From the NCBI GenBank assembly GCA_036417435.1, contig CM070919.1:30319318-30383317 (forward strand): DNA of 64,000 nt, given 5' to 3'. The stretch's first letter is position 1. Every line of letters begins with the position of its first letter. This stretch comes from Inia geoffrensis. Its lineage: Eukaryota; Chordata; Mammalia; Artiodactyla; Iniidae. Below, piece after piece: positions 11,357 to 22,000 of the stretch. Below the pieces are notes generated by a model that was not told where the DNA came from, did no database searches, and worked only from the letters and a program-made list of their open reading frames with translations. The translations under genes were made by a program, and so were the position numbers.

Positions 11357-11581
11357 GGGCTTCCCTGGTGGCACAGTGGTTGAGAGTCCGCCTGCCGATG
11401 CAGGGGACACAGGTTCATGCCCTGGTCCGGGAAGATCCCACATGCCACGGAGCGGCTGGGCCCGTGAGCCGTGGCCGCTGAGCCTGCGCATCCAGAACCT
11501 GTGCTCCACAACGGGAGAGGCCACAACAATGAGAGGCCACAACAGTGAGAGGCCCGTGTACTGCAAAAACAAAAAAAGAAA
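11357..11581 (+). mobile_element. CHR-2-type SINE with internal 16-bp duplication
   Basis: A standard CHR-2 except that the 3' part carries the unit GAGAGGCCACAACAAT/GT twice in tandem (11515-11530 and 11531-11546) before GAGAGGCCCG. Near-matching target-site duplications, ATGTCCCAA (11346-11354) and ATGTCCCAA (11584-11592), flank it. The host L1 reverse-transcriptase reading resumes directly afterwards. Confidence 0.93.
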
Positions 11582-11824
11582 ATATGTCCCAAGAAAGAAA
11601 AGTCCAGGACCAGATGGCTTCACTGGTGAATTTTACAAACATTTGAAGAATTAACATCAATCTTTCTCAAACTCTTTCAAAATATCAAAGGGGAGGAAAT
11701 CCTTTAAACTCATTTTATGAAGCCAGCACTAGCCTGATATTAAAACCAGGTAAGGACACTACCAGAAAAGAAAACCATAGGCTAATATCCCTCATGAATA
11801 TAGATGCAAAAGTTCTGCAAACTT

Positions 11825-12033
11825 GGGCTTCCCTGGTGGCGCAGTGGTTGGGAGTCCGCCTGCTGATGCAGGGGACATGGGTTCGTGCGCCGGTCTGGGA
11901 AGATCCCACGTGCTGTGGAGCGGCTGGGTCCGTGAGCCATGGCCGCTGAGCCTGCGCATCCAGAACCTGTGCTCCGCAACGGAAGAGGCCACAACAGTGA
12001 GAGGCCCGCATACCGAAAAAAAAAAAAAAAAAA
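11825..12033 (+). mobile_element. CHR-2-type SINE with perfect 16-bp TSD
   Basis: A full CHR-2 head and body with a short poly(A). The duplication AAAAGTTCTGCAAACT occurs at 11808-11823 and 12031-12046 without mismatch. The insertion point at an A-run preceded by GC is a typical L1-endonuclease site. It lies in the old L1 reverse-transcriptase region in the same orientation. Confidence 0.95.
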
Positions 12034-12523
12034 AGTTCTGCAAACTGAATTCAGTAGCACATTAAAAGGATCATTTACCATGACCAAGTAGGCTTTATCC
12101 CTCATGTGTAGGGATGTTTCAACATAAACAAATCAGTGTGATATATCATGTTGATAGAATGAAAGAAAAAAATCATATGATCATTGCAGTTGACACAGAA
12201 AAAGCATTTGACAAAATTCAACATCTCTTTATGATTTAAAAAAACTCCAACAAATTAGGTACGGAAGGAACATACCTCAACATAATAAACAACATATATA
12301 ACAAGCTCACAGTTAATACCGCTCAATGGTGAAATGTTGAAAGCTTTTCCTCTAAGATCAGGAACAAGACAAGGGTGCCCACTCTCACCACACTGTTTAA
12401 CATAATACTGGGAAGTTCTTGCCAGATCAATCAGGCAAGAAAAGAAATAAAAGGCATTAGAATTAGAAAGGAAGAAGAAAATAGTCTCTATTTGCAGATG
12501 GTATAATTTTATATGTAGAAAAT

Positions 12524-13416
12524 CATTAGAGAAATGCAAATCAAAACTCCAATGCGATATCATCTCACACCAGTCAGAACGGCCATGATCAAAAAATCTA
12601 GAAACAAATGCTGGAGACGGTGTGGAGAAAAGGGAACCCTCTTTTACTGCTGGTGGGAATGTGAATTGGTACAGCCACTATGGAGAACAGTATGGAGGTT
12701 CCTTAAAAAACTACAAATAGAACTACCATATGACCCAGCAATCCCACTACTGGGCATATACCCTGAGCAAACCATAATTCAAAAAGAGTCATGTACCAAA
12801 ATGTTTATTGCAGCTCTATTTACAATAGCCTGGAGATGGAAACAACCTAAGTGTCCATCATCAGATGAATGGATAAAGATGTGGCACATATATACAATGG
12901 AATATTCCTCAGCCATAAAAAGAAACGAAATTGAGCTATTTGTAATGAGGTGGATAGACCTAGAGTCTGTCATACAGAGTGAGGTAAGTCAGAAAGAGAG
13001 AGACAAATACCGTACGCTCACACATATATATGGAATTTAAGGGGAAAAAAATGTCATGAAGAACCTAAGGGTAAGACAGGAATAAAGACACAGACCTACT
13101 AGAGAATGGACTTGAGGATACGGGGAGGGGGAAGGGTAAGCTGTGACAAAGTGAGAGAGTGGCATGTACATATATACACTACCAAACGTAAGGTAGATAG
13201 CTAGTGGGAAGCAGCCGCATAGCACAGGGAGATCAGCTCTGTGCTTTGTGACCACCTAGAGGGGTGGGATAGGGAGGGTGGGAGGGAGGGAGACACAAGA
13301 GGGAAGAGATATGGGAACATATGTATATGTATAACTGATTCACTTTGTTATGAAGCAGAAACTAACACACCATTGTAAAGCAATTATACTCCAATAAAGA
13401 TGTAAAAAAAAAAAAA
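12524..13416 (+). mobile_element. Young-type L1, 5'-truncated to the last 0.9 kb
   Basis: The sequence switches abruptly from diverged old L1 to sequence closely matching copies 1 and 2 of the young-type L1, then to poly(A) (13403-13420). The old L1 resumes at 13423. A short duplication, AAAATC, is seen at both ends. It contains the last ~160 codons of ORF2 and the whole 3'UTR with a G-rich tract at 13261-13290 and the terminal AATAAAGATGT. Confidence 0.9.
12534..13040 (+). pseudogene. L1 ORF2 C-terminal segment, still open for 168 codons
   Basis: The frame encodes the end of the L1 ORF2 protein, including the cysteine-rich C-terminal motif seen as [18 protein letters not shown]. The same motif in copy 1 has histidine instead of tyrosine in the CLLHCW-type context, so one presumed metal-ligand position is altered here. 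No start or upstream domain is present: the endonuclease and reverse transcriptase were lost by 5' truncation. It cannot make a functional ORF2 protein. The length that stays open shows only that the insertion is relatively recent. Confidence 0.85.
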
Positions 13417-13552
13417 AAAATCCTGAAGACTCCACCCAAAAACTGTTACATCTAAAGAAATTCAATAAAATTGGAGGATACAAAATTAACATACAAAAAT
13501 CAGTAGTGTTTCTGTACACTTAACAACAAATTATCTGAAAAAGAAATCAAGA

Positions 13553-13856
13553 GGGCTTCCCTAGTGTCACAATGGTTAAGAATCTGCCTGCCAACACAGG
13601 GGACAGGGGTTCAAGCCCTGGTCTGGGAAGATCCCACATGCCACGGAGCAACTAAGCCCGTGCGCCACAACTACTGAGGCTGTGTGCCACAACTACAGGA
13701 GCCTATGCACCTAGAGCCCGTGCTCCACAACGAGAGAGCCACCACAATGATAAGCCAACACACCGCAACAAAGAGCAGCGCCCACTGGCTGCAACTAGAA
13801 AAAGCCCACCCACAGCAATGAAGACTCAACACAGCCAAAAATTAATTAAATTAAAA
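13553..13856 (+). mobile_element. CHR-1-type SINE with perfect TSD
   Basis: The long SINE form with the ACAACTACTGAGGC / ACAACTACAGGAGCC internal repeats and a tail in TTAATTAAATTAAAAAA. The duplication AAAAAGAAATCAAGA flanks it (13538-13552 and 13857-13871). It is nested in the old L1, same orientation. The head is more diverged (CTAGTGTCACAATGG) than in CHR-2 copies. Confidence 0.92.
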
Positions 13857-15398
13857 AAAAAGAAATCAAGAAAACAGTCCCATTTACAACGGCATCAAAA
13901 CAATAAAATTCTTAGGAATAAACTTAACCAAAAAGTTGAAAGATCTCTACTCTGAAAACTACAAGGCATTGATGTTTAAAAATTAAAGACAAATAAATGG
14001 ACAGGTGTCCTGTGTTCCTGGACTGGAAGAATTAGTAATATTAAAATGTCAGTATTACCAAAAGCCATCTATATATTCAGTGCAATCCCTATCAAAATTT
14101 CAATGGCATTTTTTTTTTTTTTACACAGGTAGGAAAACAATCCTGAAGGCTGTATGAAACCACAAAAGATGCCAAATAGCCAAAGCAGTCTTGTGAAAGA
14201 ACAGCAAAGCAGGAGGCATCACACTTCCCAATTTCAAGCCATACTATAGAACAGTATGGTACTGGTATAAAAACAAATAGATCAGTGAAACAGAATCAGG
14301 AGCCCTGAAATAAATCCAAGCATATATGGTCAACTGATATTTGACAAAGGAACCAAGAATAACTCAACGGAGAAAAGACAGTCTCCAATAAATGGTCCTA
14401 GGATAATTGGATATTCACAGGTATAACAATGAAATTTGACCTCTATCTTACACCACTCAAAAATTAACTCTAAAGGGATTAAAGACTTGAACGTAAGACT
14501 TGAAACCATGAAACTCCTAGAAGAAAACACAGGAAAAATAAAAGCTCCTTGATATGAGTCTCGGCAATGATTTCTTGGATGTAACACCTAAAGCACAAGC
14601 AACATAATAAAAAATTAACAAGTGGGACTACATCAAACTAAAAAGCTTCTGCACAGGAAAACAATCAACAAAGTGAAAAGACAATCTATGGAATGGGAAA
14701 AACTGCTTACAAACCATATATTTAAGATAATATCAAAAATATATAACGAATTCATATGACTCAAAGCAAAAACATGAATAATCCCATTTAAAAATGGGCT
14801 GATGATCTGAATACACATTTTTACAAAGACAACATATAACTGACCAATAGGTACAATGAAAAGGTGCTCAACATCACTAGTCATGGGGAAATGAAAATCA
14901 AAACCACAATGAGATATCGCCTCACACCTGTTAGAATGGGTGTCATAAAAAGATAAGAGATAACAGATGTACTGATAGATGAGGGTGTGGAGAAAAGGGA
15001 ACCCTTGTGCATTGTTGCTGGGATTGTAAACTGGTACAACCACTATGGAAAACTGCATAGAGGATCCTCAAAAAATTAAAAATAAAATTGCCATATGACC
15101 CAGTAATCCCATTTCTGGGTATACATCCAAAGAAAATGAAATCATTATCTCAAAGAGGTATCTCACCCCATGTTCACTGCAGCCAAAATATGGAAACAAC
15201 CTAACTGTCCACTGATGAATGAATACAGAACATGTGATACATATATATATACAATGGAATATTATTCAACTGTGAAAAGCTAGGATATCCTTCCATTTGT
15301 GACAGTTTGGATGGAACTTGAACATTATGCTTTGTGAAATAAGTCAGACAGAGGAAGATGGATACTGTATGATCTCACTTATATGTGGAATCAGAAAA

Positions 15399-15420
15399 CA
15401 ACAACAACAACAACAACAAA
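15399..15420 (+). repeat. (CAA)n microsatellite
   Basis: Seven CAA units lie in the 3' part of the old L1, probably grown from an A-rich L1 3'UTR segment. Confidence 0.85.
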
Positions 15421-15610
15421 AACCTCAAAGCAAAAGACCTAGTTTGTCGTTTCTAGAGGTTAGGGGTGGGGGCATGGGAAGATTGGAGGAAGGTGGTCAA
15501 AAGGCAGAAACTTCCAGTTATAAGACAAATAGGACTACAAATATAATGTACAACATGCTGACTACAGCTCATACTGCTGTATGATACATGCGAAAGTTAA
15601 GAGTAAATGA

Positions 15611-15821
15611 GGGCTTCCCTGGTGGTGCAGTGGTTCAGAGTCTGCCTGCTGATGCAGGGGACGCAGGTTCGTGCCCCGATCCGGGAAGATCCCACATGCC
15701 ACGGAGTGGCTGGGCCCGTGAGCCATGGCCGCTGAGCCTGCGCGTCCGGAGCCTGTGCTCCGCAACGAGAGAAGCCACAACAGTGAGAGGCCCACGTACC
15801 ACAAAAAAAAAAAAAAAAAAA
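15611..15821 (+). mobile_element. CHR-2-type SINE
   Basis: Full CHR-2 with poly(A) tail in the 3' end of the old L1. The flanks share AGTAAAT (15602-15608 and 15821-15827), a short target-site duplication. Same orientation as the host L1. Confidence 0.92.
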
Positions 15822-16087
15822 GTAAATCACAAGGAAATTTTCTTTTCTGCTTTCTCTCTTTATTGTATCTATATGTGATGATGGATGCTATCTAAACTTA
15901 TTGCAGTAATCATTTCACAATATATGTGAGTAAACCATTATGCTGTAAATCTTAAATTTACACAGTGAGGTATGTCAATTATATCTCAAAAAAACTGGAA
16001 GATTAAAATAAAGAAATGAAATCATCTATTCATCAAAAGAAGATCACTGAGAAGTCTGTGAAAATAAGTAACTCTCGGGGATTTGAG

Positions 16088-16097
16088 AAGATGGCGG
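16088..16097 (+). promoter_or_regulatory. YY1-type motif at the L1 5' end
   Basis: AAGATGGCGG lies 13 bases from the element's first base. Human L1 has a YY1 site at about the same distance that sets transcription start. The motif match is direct; the role in this L1 is inferred from that parallel. Copy 2 has the same motif at 41313-41322. Confidence 0.7.
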
Positions 16098-16338
16098 AAG
16101 AGAAGACGCAGAGATCACCTTCCTCCCCACAGATACATCAGAAATACATCTACACGTGGAACTTCTCCTACAGAACACCTACTGAACGCTGGCAGAAGAC
16201 CTCAGACCTCCCAAAAGGCAAGAAACTCCCCACGTACCTGGGTAGGGCAAGAGAAAAAAGAATAAACAGAGACAAAAGAATAGGGACGGGACATGCACCA
16301 GGGGGAGGGAGCCGTGAAGGAGGAAAGGTTTCCACACA

Positions 16339-16836
16339 CTAGAAGCCCCTTCGCGGGTGGAGACTGCGGGTGGCGGAGGTGGGAGCTTCGGAGCCGCAGA
16401 GGAGAGCGCAGCAACAGGGGTGCGGAGAGCAAAGCGGAGAGATTCCCGCACAGAGGATCGGGGCCGACCGGCACTCACCAGCCCGAGAGGCTTGTCTGCT
16501 CACCCGCCGGGGCGGGCGGGGCTGGGAGCTGAGGCTCGGGCTTCTGTCGCAGCGCAGGGAGAGGACTGGGGTTGGCGGCGTGAACACAGCCTGCAGGGGG
16601 TTAGTGCGCCACGACTGGCCGGGAGGGAGTCCGGGGAAAAGTCTGGACCTGCCAAAGAGACAGGAGACTTTTTCTTCCCTCTTTGTTTCCTGGTGCGCGA
16701 GGAGAGGGGATGAAGAGCTCTTCTTAAAGGAGCTCCAGAGATGGGCGCGAGCCGCGGCCATCAGCGCGGACCCCAGAGACGGGCGGGAGACGCAAAGGCT
16801 GCTGCTGCCGCCACCAAGAAGCCTGTGTGCGAGCAC
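16339..16836 (-). other. Antisense open frame of 165 codons in L1 5'UTR
   Basis: On the minus strand a frame of 165 codons starts at 16836 and ends at 16339. Copy 2 carries the matching frame with exactly the same length (41566-42063), with about 20 amino-acid differences and no net indel. The product is Ser/Arg/Pro-rich with several cysteines and has no known domain to my eye. Primate L1s have a short antisense ORF0 in their 5'UTR, so an antisense ORF here is not without precedent. Chance openness in GC-rich DNA remains the simpler explanation. Confidence 0.35.
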
Positions 16837-17080
16837 AGGTCACTATCCACACCCTGCTTCTGGGGAGCCTGTGCAGCCCTCCACCGCCAGGGTCCCAGGA
16901 TCCAGGGACAACTCCCCCGGGAGAACACATGGCGCGCCTCAGGCTGGTGCAACGTCACGCCGGCCTCTGCCGCCGCAGGCTCGCCCCGCACTCCGTTTCC
17001 CTCCCTCCCCCCCCCCCCTCCGCGCCCCTCCCTTCCCCCGGCCTAAGTGAGCCAGAGTCCCCAAAGCAGCTGCTCCTTTA
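16340..17080 (+). promoter_or_regulatory. CpG-rich L1 promoter region
   Basis: GC content and CpG density jump sharply here compared with the A/T-rich surroundings. Clusters such as GCGGGTGGAGACTGCGGG and CCGCCGGGGCGGGCGGGG resemble GC boxes. A C-run stretch at 17006-17040 is able to form G-quadruplex/i-motif structures. Full-length L1s carry an internal Pol II promoter in the 5'UTR, and this block fits that role. Many CpGs survive, so the element is not very old or has not been fully decayed by methylation. Confidence 0.75.
16370..17050 (+). other. Sense open frame of 226 codons in L1 5'UTR
   Basis: An uninterrupted frame from ATG at 16370 to TGA at 17050 encodes an Arg/Pro/Gly-rich sequence with no domain I recognise. 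Copy 2 has the same frame at 41597-42250 (217 codons) with the same start and the same stop, despite a net 27-base difference in the C-rich part near the end. Differences between the two copies are mostly amino-acid-changing. GC-rich DNA has few stop codons, so it may be open by composition alone. Protein-coding status is unproven. Confidence 0.35.
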
Positions 17081-17302
17081 ACCCCGTCCTGTCTGAGCCA
17101 AGAACAGACGCCCTCAGGCGACCTACACGCAGAGACGGAGCCAGATCCAAAGCTGAGCCCCTGGGAGCTGTGCAAACAAAGAACAGAAAGGGAAACTCTC
17201 CCAGCAGCCTCAGGAGCAGCGGATTAAAGCTCCACAATCAACTTGATGTACCTGCATCTATGGAATACCTGAATAGACCACAAATCATCCCAAATTGAGA
17301 AG

Positions 17303-17585
17303 GTGTACTTTGGGATCAAGATAGATTATTTTTTCCCCTTTTCCTCTTTTTGTGAGTCTGTATATGTATGCTTCTGTGTGAGATTTTGTCTGTATAGCTT
17401 TACTTTCAACATTTGTCCTATGGTTCTGTGTGTCTTTTTTTTTTTTTTTAACTTAAAAAATTTTTTTTCTTAATAATTATTTTTTATTTTAATAACTTTA
17501 TTTTATCAAACTTTATTTTATTTTATCCTCTTTCTTTCTTTCTTTCTTTTCTTTTCTTTCTATTTTTTCTCTCTTTTATTCTGAG
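17303..17585 (+). other. Intron-like segment in L1 5'UTR
   Basis: This 283-bp stretch starts GTGTAC after GAGAAG and ends TTTTATTCTGAG before CCGTGTGG. It has a long pyrimidine tract (about 17525-17580) just before the terminal AG. Copy 2 lacks exactly this length: its sequence runs CCCAAATTAAGGAG|CCGCGTGG, with only three substitutions relative to a precise GT...AG excision. The segment includes a (CTTT)n stretch and T-rich low-complexity DNA. It may be a real intron of L1 RNA, or simply an insertion/deletion difference between subfamilies. Confidence 0.6.
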
Positions 17586-18083
17586 CCGTGTGGAGGACAG
17601 GGTTTTGGTGCTCCGGCCAGGTGTCAGGGCTGTGCCTCTGAGGTGGGAGAGCCAAGTTCAGGACACTGGTCCACAAAACACCTCCCAGCTCTACGCGATA
17701 TCAAACGGCGAAAATCTCCCAGAGATCTCCATCTCAACACCAAGACCCAGCTTCACTCAACGACCAGCAAGCTACAGTGCTGGACACCCTATGCCAAACA
17801 ACTAGCAAGACAGGAACACAGCCCCATCCATTAGCAGAGAGGCTGCCTAAAATCATAATAAGGCCACAGGCACCCCAAAACACACCACCAGACATGGACC
17901 TACCCACCAGAAAGACAAGATCCAGCCTCATCCACCAGAACACTGGCACTAGTACCCTCCATCAGGAAACCTACACAACCCACTGAACCAACCTTTGCCA
18001 CTGGGGACAGACACCAAAAACAATGGGAACTATGAACCTGCAGCCCGTGAAGAGGAGACCCCAAACACAGTAAGATAAACAAA

Positions 18084-18972
18084 ATGAAAAAACAGAAAAA
18101 CACACAGCAGATAAAGGAGCAAAATAAAAACCCACCACAGCTAACAAATGAAAAGGAAATAGGCAATCTACCCGAAATAGAATTCAGAATAATGATAGTA
18201 AAGATGATGCAAAATTTTGGAAACAGAATAGAGAAAATGCAAGAAACATTTAACAAGGACCTAGAAGAACTAAAGAGGAAACAAGCAATGATGAACAACA
18301 CAATAAATGAAATTAAAAATACTCTAGAAGTAATCAATAGCAGAATAACGGAGGCAGAAGAACGGATAAGTGACCTGGAAGATAAAATAGTGGAAATAAC
18401 TACTGCAGAGCAGAATAAAGAAAAAAGAATGAAAAGAACTGAGGACAGTCTCAGAGACATGTGGGACAACATTAAATCACCAGTATTTGAATTATAGGGG
18501 TTCCAGAAGAAGAAGAGAAAAAGGGACTGAGAAAATATTTGAAGAGATTATAGTTGAAAACTTCCCTAATATGGGAAAGGAAATAGTTAATCAAGTCCAG
18601 GAAGCACAAAGAGTCCCATACAGGATAAAGCCAAGGATAAATACGCCAAGACACATATTAATCAAGCTGTCAAAAATTAAATACAAAGAAAACATATTAA
18701 AAGCAGCAAGGGAAAAACAACAAATAACACACAAGGGAATCCCCATAAGGTTAACAGCTGATCTTTCAGCAGAAACTCTGCAAGCCAGAAGGGAGTGGCA
18801 GGACATATTGAAAGTGATGAAGGAGAAAAACCTACAACCAAGATTACTCTACCCAGCAAGGATCTCATTCAGATTTGATGGAGAAATTAAAACCTTTACA
18901 GACAAGCAAAAGCTGAGAGAGCTCAGCACCACCAAACCAGCTCTACAACAACTGCTAAAGGAATTTCTCTAG
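18084..18972 (+). pseudogene. L1 ORF1 (RNA-binding chaperone), one frameshift
   Basis: ORF1 protein coats L1 RNA as a trimer. The first part (18084-18497, 137 codons) holds a charged N-terminus and a long coiled coil with heptads such as RITEAEERISDLEDKI. The second part (18487-18972, 161 codons, another frame) holds the RRM-like domain (around RVPYRIKPRINTPRHILIKL) and the C-terminal domain ending LQQLLKEFL. The break is near 18478: the related copy 3 has one more base there (AAATGCACC against AAATCACC), so a 1-bp deletion explains it. Total length, about 295 codons, is normal for the family. Not functional as it stands. Confidence 0.9.
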
Positions 18973-19030
18973 GCAAGAAACACAAGAGAAGGAAAAGACC
19001 TACAATAACGAACCCAAAACAATTAAGAAA

Positions 19031-22000
19031 ATGGTAATAGGAACATACATATCGATAACTACCTTAAATGTAAATGGACTAAATGCTGCCACCAAAAGAC
19101 ACAGACTGACTGAATGGATACAAAAACAAGACCCGTATCTATGCTGTCTACAAGAGACCCACTTCAGACCTAGGGACACGTACAGACTGACAGTGAAGGG
19201 ATGGAAAAAGATATTCCATGCAAATGGAAATCAGAAGAAAGCTGGAGTAGCAATTCTCATATCAGACAAAATAGACTTTAAAATAAAGACTATTACAAGA
19301 GACAAAGAAGGACACTACATAATGATCAAGGGATCGATGCAAGAAGAAGATATAACAATTGTAAATATTTATGCACCCAACATAGGAGCACCTCAATACA
19401 TAAGGTAAATACTAACAGCCATAAAAGGGGAAATCGACAGTAACACAATCATAGTAGGGGACTTTTAACACCCCACTTTCACCAATAGACAGATCACCCA
19501 AAATGAAAATAAGGAAACACAAGCTTTAAATGATACATTAAACAAGATGGACTTAATTGATATTTATAGGACACCCCATCCCAAAACAACAGAATACACA
19601 TTTTTCTCCAGTGTTCTTGGAACATTCTCCAGGACAGATCATATCTTGGGTCAAAGATCTAGCCTTGGTGAATTTAAGAAAATTGAAATTGTATCAAGTA
19701 TATTTTCCAACCACAACACTATGAGACTAGATATCAATTACAGGAAAAGATCTGTAAAAAATACAAACACATGGAGGCTAAACAATACACTACTTAATAA
19801 CGAAGTGATCACTGAAGAAGTCAAAGAGGAAATCAAAAAATACCTAGAAACAAATGACAATGGAGACACGACGACCCAAAACCTATGGGATGCAGCAAAA
19901 GCAGTTCTAAGAAGAAAGTTTACAGCAATACAATCCTACCTTAAGAAACAGGAAACATCTCAAATAAACAACCTAACATTGCACCTAAAGCAATTAGAGA
20001 AAGAAGAACAAAAAACCCCAAAGTTACCAGAAGGAAAGAAATCATAAAAATCAGATAGAAATAAATGAAAAAGAAATGAGGGAAATGATAGCAAAGATCA
20101 ATAAAACTAAAAGCTTGTTCTTTGAGAAGATAAACAAAATTGATAAACCATTAGCCAGACTCATCAAGAAAAAAAGAGAAAAGACTCAATAGAATTAGAA
20201 ATGAAAAACGAGACATAGCAACTGACACTGCAGCAATACAAAGGATCATGAGAAATTACTACAAGCAACTCTATGCCAATCAAATGGACAACCTGGAAGA
20301 AATGGAAAAATTCTTAGAAATGCACTACCTTCCGAGACTGAACCAGGAAGAAATAGAAAATAAGAACAGACCAATCACAAGCACTGAAATTGAAACTGTG
20401 ATTAAAAATCTTCCAACAAACAAAAGCCCAGGACCAGATGCCTTCACAGGTAAATTCTATCAAACCTTTAGAGAAGAGCTAACACCTATCCTTCTCAAAC
20501 TCTACCAAAATATAGCAGAGGGAGGAACACTCCCCAACTCATTCTACGAGGCCACCATCACCCTGATACCAAAACCAAAGATGTCACAAAGAAAGAAAAC
20601 TACAGGCCAATATCACTGATGAACATAGATGCAAAAACCCTCAACAAAGTACTACAAACAGAATCCCACAGCACATTAAAAGGATCATACACCATGATCA
20701 AGTGGGGTTTATTCCAGGAATGCAAGGATTCTTCAATATACACAAATCAACGTGATACACCATATTTACAGACTGAAGGTGATAAACCATATGATCATCT
20801 CAATAGATGCAGAGAAAGCTTTTGACAAAATTCAACACCCATTTATGATAAAAACCCTCCAGAAAGTAGGCATAGAGGGAATTTTCCTCAACATAATAAA
20901 GGCCATATATGACAAACCCACAGCCAACACTGTCCTCAATGGTGAAAAACTGAAACCATTTCCACTATGATCAGGAACAAGACAAGGTTGCCCTCACCTT
21001 GTCTCTCACCACTGTTATTCAACATAGTTTGGGAAGTTTTAGCCACAGCAATCAGAGAAGAAAAAGAAATAAAAGGAATCCTAATAGGAAAAGAAGAAGT
21101 AAAGCTGTCACTGTTTGCAGATGACATGATACTATACATAGAGAATCCTAAAGATGCTACCAGAAAACTACTAGAGCTAATCAATGAATCTGGTAAAGCA
21201 GCAGGATACAAAATCAATGCACAGAAATCTCTGGCATTCTTATACACTAATGATGAAAAATCTGAGAGTAAGAAAACACTCCCATTTACCACTGCAACAA
21301 AAAGAATAAAATATCTAGGAATAAATCTACCTAAGCAGACAAAAGACCTGTTATGCAGAAAATTACAAGACACTGATGAAAGAAATTAAAGATGATACAA
21401 ATAGATGGAGAGATATACCATGTTCTTGGATTGGAAGAATCAACATTGTGAAAATGACTGTACTACCCAAAGCAATCTACAGATTCAATGCAATCCCTAT
21501 GAAACTACCACTGGCATTTTTCACAGAAGTAGAACAAAAAAATTTCACAATTTGTATGGAAACACAAAAGACCCCGAATAGCCAAAGCAATCTTGAGAAC
21601 GAAAAAAGGAGCTGGAGGAATCAGGCTCCCTGACTTCAGACTACACTACAAAGCTACAGTAATCAAGACAGTATGGTACTGGCACAAAAACAGAAATATA
21701 GATCAGTGGAACAGGATAGAAAGCCCAGAGATAAACCCACGCACATATGGTCACCTTATGTTTGATAAAGTAGGCAAGAATATACAGTGAAGAAAAGACA
21801 GCCTCTTCAATAAGTGGTGCTGGAAAATTGGACAGGTACATGTAAAAGCATGAAATTAGAACACTCCCTAACGCCATACACAAAAATAAACTCAAAATGG
21901 ATTAAAGACCTAAATGTAAGGCCAGACACTATCAAACTCTTAGAGGAAAACATAGGCAGAACACTCTATGACATAAATCACAGCAAGATCCTTTTTGACC

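Larger units (their letters stand above)
9310..16005 (+). mobile_element. Old L1, nearly whole ORF2 and 3' end, with nested insertions
   Basis: The element begins in the inter-ORF region (block with TAAGATATTTTATGTAAGCC and CATGGTCACCATAAGG near 9575-9610). It reads through degraded endonuclease (about 9755-10700) and reverse-transcriptase sequence, and ends in a 3'UTR with TATGTCAATTATATCTCAA near 15975. It is interrupted by CHR-2 SINEs at 10154, 11357, 11825 and 15611, a CHR-1 SINE at 13553 and a younger L1 3' end at 12524-13416. Every frame is broken by stops and indels. The inter-ORF block is repeated in the old L1s at about 28080 and 39780, so these three belong to related old subfamilies. 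Confidence 0.85.

Noticed and set aside
16179..16478. Further minus-strand frames (99 and 90 codons) in the L1 5'UTR
   Set aside because: They lie in the same stop-poor GC-rich block; copy 2's counterpart (41394-41705) reads through to a different C-terminus, so length is not conserved as it is for the 165-codon frame.
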